Positions 38,826-40,287 of a stretch of DNA of 40,287 nt are shown here, piece after piece (within the stretch, counting starts at the first letter, position 1; the number at the start of each line of letters is the position of its first letter). The notes under the pieces were generated by a model, which did not search any database, was not told the origin of the DNA, and was given only the letters and a program-made list of their open reading frames with translations. Origin of the DNA: DASYVD01 sp050693035 (lineage in GTDB: Bacteria > Actinomycetota > UBA4738 > CALAEC01); assembly GCA_050693035.1 (NCBI GenBank), contig JBOGWB010000094.1:1-40287 (forward strand). The letters run 5' to 3'. The position numbers and the translations under genes are program-made.

Positions 38826-39626
38826 CTATTTCGGGGTCCCTTCCGCTTGCCGGAAATCCGGGTCGAACTCCGCAGTGATTCCGGTGATACAAGCCTGAAT
38901 GATGTCCAGCAGCGGGATCAGCGGCACGTCCTCGCCAATCGTTATCTCGGGCAGTACATAGAGTTTCACGTCCAGTTCGGGGTTCGGACCAATCGCCCGA
39001 GTGCGAATGTGGACCACTTCTGCGCCCTTTTTGAGTTCGACCCCGATGTGGGGACGGCCTTCCTCGATAACACAGTCTCGGGTGGTGGGGTCAACGTAGC
39101 AATCCCCGAGAAGAGACAGGATGGCCAGGACTCGATGTTTGTCCTGGTTCGAGAGCTCTCGGAGGATGGCAAGGGGGTGAACGTCCTTCAAATCCCCAGC
39201 ATTGTAGGGCTGGTATCCCGCGACCAATGTCCGGTGCGGCTCAGTCAGTTGGTTCATGGTGACACTGGCGGGCCAGCCCGTCAGATGGGCGGGGTCGTCA
39301 ACGATTGGGAACTGCGTCCGGTCTTCGGGCACGCCGCCCCCCCGGTCGAGGATGGCCACTTGCCACATGAGATGGTCGAGCGCACCTCGCAGGTTGTGGA
39401 CCGCATCGCCGGCGACCAGGCTCCAGTAGATCGTAGGCGGGTCGGGCATCCACTCGATCCAGCCGACGCCCTCGCCCGAATCAGGGTCGAAATGGAACCC
39501 GTAGGGCTGCGGGTCTTCGTCCTCAACCCGGAGCAGGTCCCTCACGTTCTCCTTGAGGGTGTCTATGTGGTCTCCCGCCCGGTCCAACTTGGCCCAGGTC
39601 CCTAGGAGGCGGAAGAGTTGGCTCAC
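38826..39626 (-). CDS. Hypothetical protein of lower-GC accessory type
   Basis: 266 residues, soluble, with no signal peptide. The N-terminal block (WSLVAGDAVHNLRGALDHLMWQVA near residues 70-90) and RELSNQDKHRVLAIL near 158-172 resemble a family of unknown function common in actinobacterial accessory DNA. HNLRxALDHLxWQ and NQDKHR are its recognisable motifs. Helical segments dominate the first half and a beta-rich end follows. The base composition is lower in GC than all genes to its left, and it lies beyond the conserved scp block, suggesting acquisition. GTG 39626 is the only good start. The function is unknown. Confidence 0.6.
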   Translation of the reverse strand: MSQLFRLLGTWAKLDRAGDHIDTLKENVRDLLRVEDEDPQPYGFHFDPDSGEGVGWIEWMPDPPTIYWSLVAGDAVHNLRGALDHLMWQVAILDRGGGVPEDRTQFPIVDDPAHLTGWPASVTMNQLTEPHRTLVAGYQPYNAGDLKDVHPLAILRELSNQDKHRVLAILSLLGDCYVDPTTRDCVIEEGRPHIGVELKKGAEVVHIRTRAIGPNPELDVKLYVLPEITIGEDVPLIPLLDIIQACITGITAEFDPDFRQAEGTPK

Positions 39627-40014
39627 GTCGCATCTCTTCTCTCTCGAGCAGCTCGTGCTTCGACCGGAAGATGCCCCTCACCGGGGAAAACCACCGTAGG
39701 GGTTAATGGACCCTCGTTCTGAGGCTCGGGAATGAGTTCTCCGATATTCAGGTGTCTTCTTTGTGGACCTTCAAGGAACGGATGCGGACTCAATCACTCA
39801 CCACGTTCTACTAACCATGAGACCGCAATATCCATCATGTTATTTGGTCCGTTCGGTCCCAGGAAATCCGATGTTTCCAGGAGATCGAGGCCGTGTGATG
39901 CCCTCTTCTTCCTCTTCGGCGACGGATTCGTTCAGAGCCAGCAGCCTGTCTACGCTGCAGCCCGCACCCACCCATGATCGACTCTCGCTGAATGAGGCAC
40001 CTATGTCACGTCCT
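39627..40014. other. 388-bp stretch without a recognised gene
   Basis: Lower GC than the window average. Short open frames here (up to about 80 codons) have no recognisable motifs and poor ribosome sites. I see no repeat, tRNA or transposon end. Confidence 0.4.
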
Positions 40015-40287
40015 TCAGTCGGCCGTGGCCGTTGCGTACTGCGGGCGCCCGGTGGGCCGGTAGACCTGGATCGTTACCCCCTTCGGGGTGACTCGCGAGT
40101 CGACCAGGTCAAGCGCGGTGTCCGGGCCGGTGTCGGGGAATAGCCGCGTGCCCTGGCCAACGACCACGGGATAGGTGAGCAGGGTGATCTCGTCGACCAG
40201 GTGGTTGTCGAACAGCCAGCGGACCAGGTTGCCGCTGCCGTGCACCTGCAGCTCACCCGCCGGCTTGGCTTTCAGCTCGCCGATGGC
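40015..40287 (-). CDS. RibD C-terminal / dihydrofolate reductase-fold protein, 5' end cut by window edge
   Basis: The last 90 codons of a YyaP-type reductase. The visible part reads ELQVHGSGNLVRWLFDNHLVDEITLL, then TYPVVVGQGTRLFPDTG, the conserved GSxxLxxxL and PxxxGxGxxLF blocks of the RibD C-terminal/DHFR family. It would use NAD(P)H, but the substrate is uncertain because close relatives act outside riboflavin synthesis. The reading frame continues past the right window edge, so the start and N-terminal half are not visible. Confidence 0.85.
   Translation of the reverse strand, partial: AIGELKAKPAGELQVHGSGNLVRWLFDNHLVDEITLLTYPVVVGQGTRLFPDTGPDTALDLVDSRVTPKGVTIQVYRPTGRPQYATATAD

Noticed and set aside
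39732..39977. 81-codon open frame in the lower-GC stretch
   Set aside because: No motif, no ribosome site and irregular composition; probably chance.

Overview
This is a high-GC, gene-dense bacterial chromosome segment. It suggests a member of the Actinomycetota, possibly a deep-branching lineage, but I cannot name a genus. The reasons are the scpA-scpB-rluB-cmk-der order, actinobacterial-style -10 hexamers (TANNNT), several apparently leaderless starts, an archaeal-type phosphoglycerate mutase, a soluble transhydrogenase and GTG-rich start codons. Almost all of the window is coding. GC falls only after about 38.8 kb.

Layout. 0-3 kb: a sugar-phosphate nucleotidylyltransferase cut by the window edge, a CDP-alcohol phosphatidyltransferase, a frameshifted HExGH membrane protein and a bactofilin-like membrane protein. 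3-9 kb: apgM (glycolysis) and gltB (glutamate synthase large subunit, with no gltD nearby). 8.9-11.1 kb: two paralogous small nucleotidyltransferases around a BON-domain protein and a metallophosphoesterase. 11.3-12.7 kb: a hemolysin III-type membrane protein, an ABM-fold protein and a Rieske protein.

12.8-17.6 kb holds the most distinctive locus. It encodes an OmpR/histidine-kinase two-component system, an acidic-tailed membrane protein, a soluble Ser/Thr kinase with a variant DFG motif, and two exported proteins, one repetitive and beta-helix-like, the other a Gly/Asp/Thr repeat protein. Four promoters in this locus share one 54-bp composite element: an inverted half-site, three direct repeats on an 11-bp period, and a -10-like hexamer at fixed spacing. 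I infer an autoregulated envelope regulon.

17.7-20.6 kb encodes a partner-switching module (MASE1-PAS-SpoIIE phosphatase-HATPase fusion plus STAS antagonist). 20.7-22.1 kb is an SthA-like transhydrogenase. 22.2-25.8 kb is a translationally coupled operon of response regulator, short-loop histidine kinase, DUF4153/4173 membrane protein and YjbQ. 25.9-30.4 kb has a protein with a GNRAV/LLQ tag of the kind seen in contractile-injection-system cargo, a large unknown protein and a PQQ-type sugar dehydrogenase. 30.6-32.4 kb has a Gre-like factor, tRNA-Pro(GGG) and an orphan tyrosine integrase. 32.4-34.1 kb has a VOC protein whose start codon sits in a perfect hairpin, a small Cys-rich protein and a DUF2231-Rieske fusion. 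34.1-38.5 kb is the conserved der-cmk-rluB-scpB-scpA block. 38.6-40.3 kb is a lower-GC accessory stretch with a GC-rich hairpin-forming intergenic region, an unknown protein, a 388-bp gene-free stretch and a partial RibD/DHFR-fold reductase.
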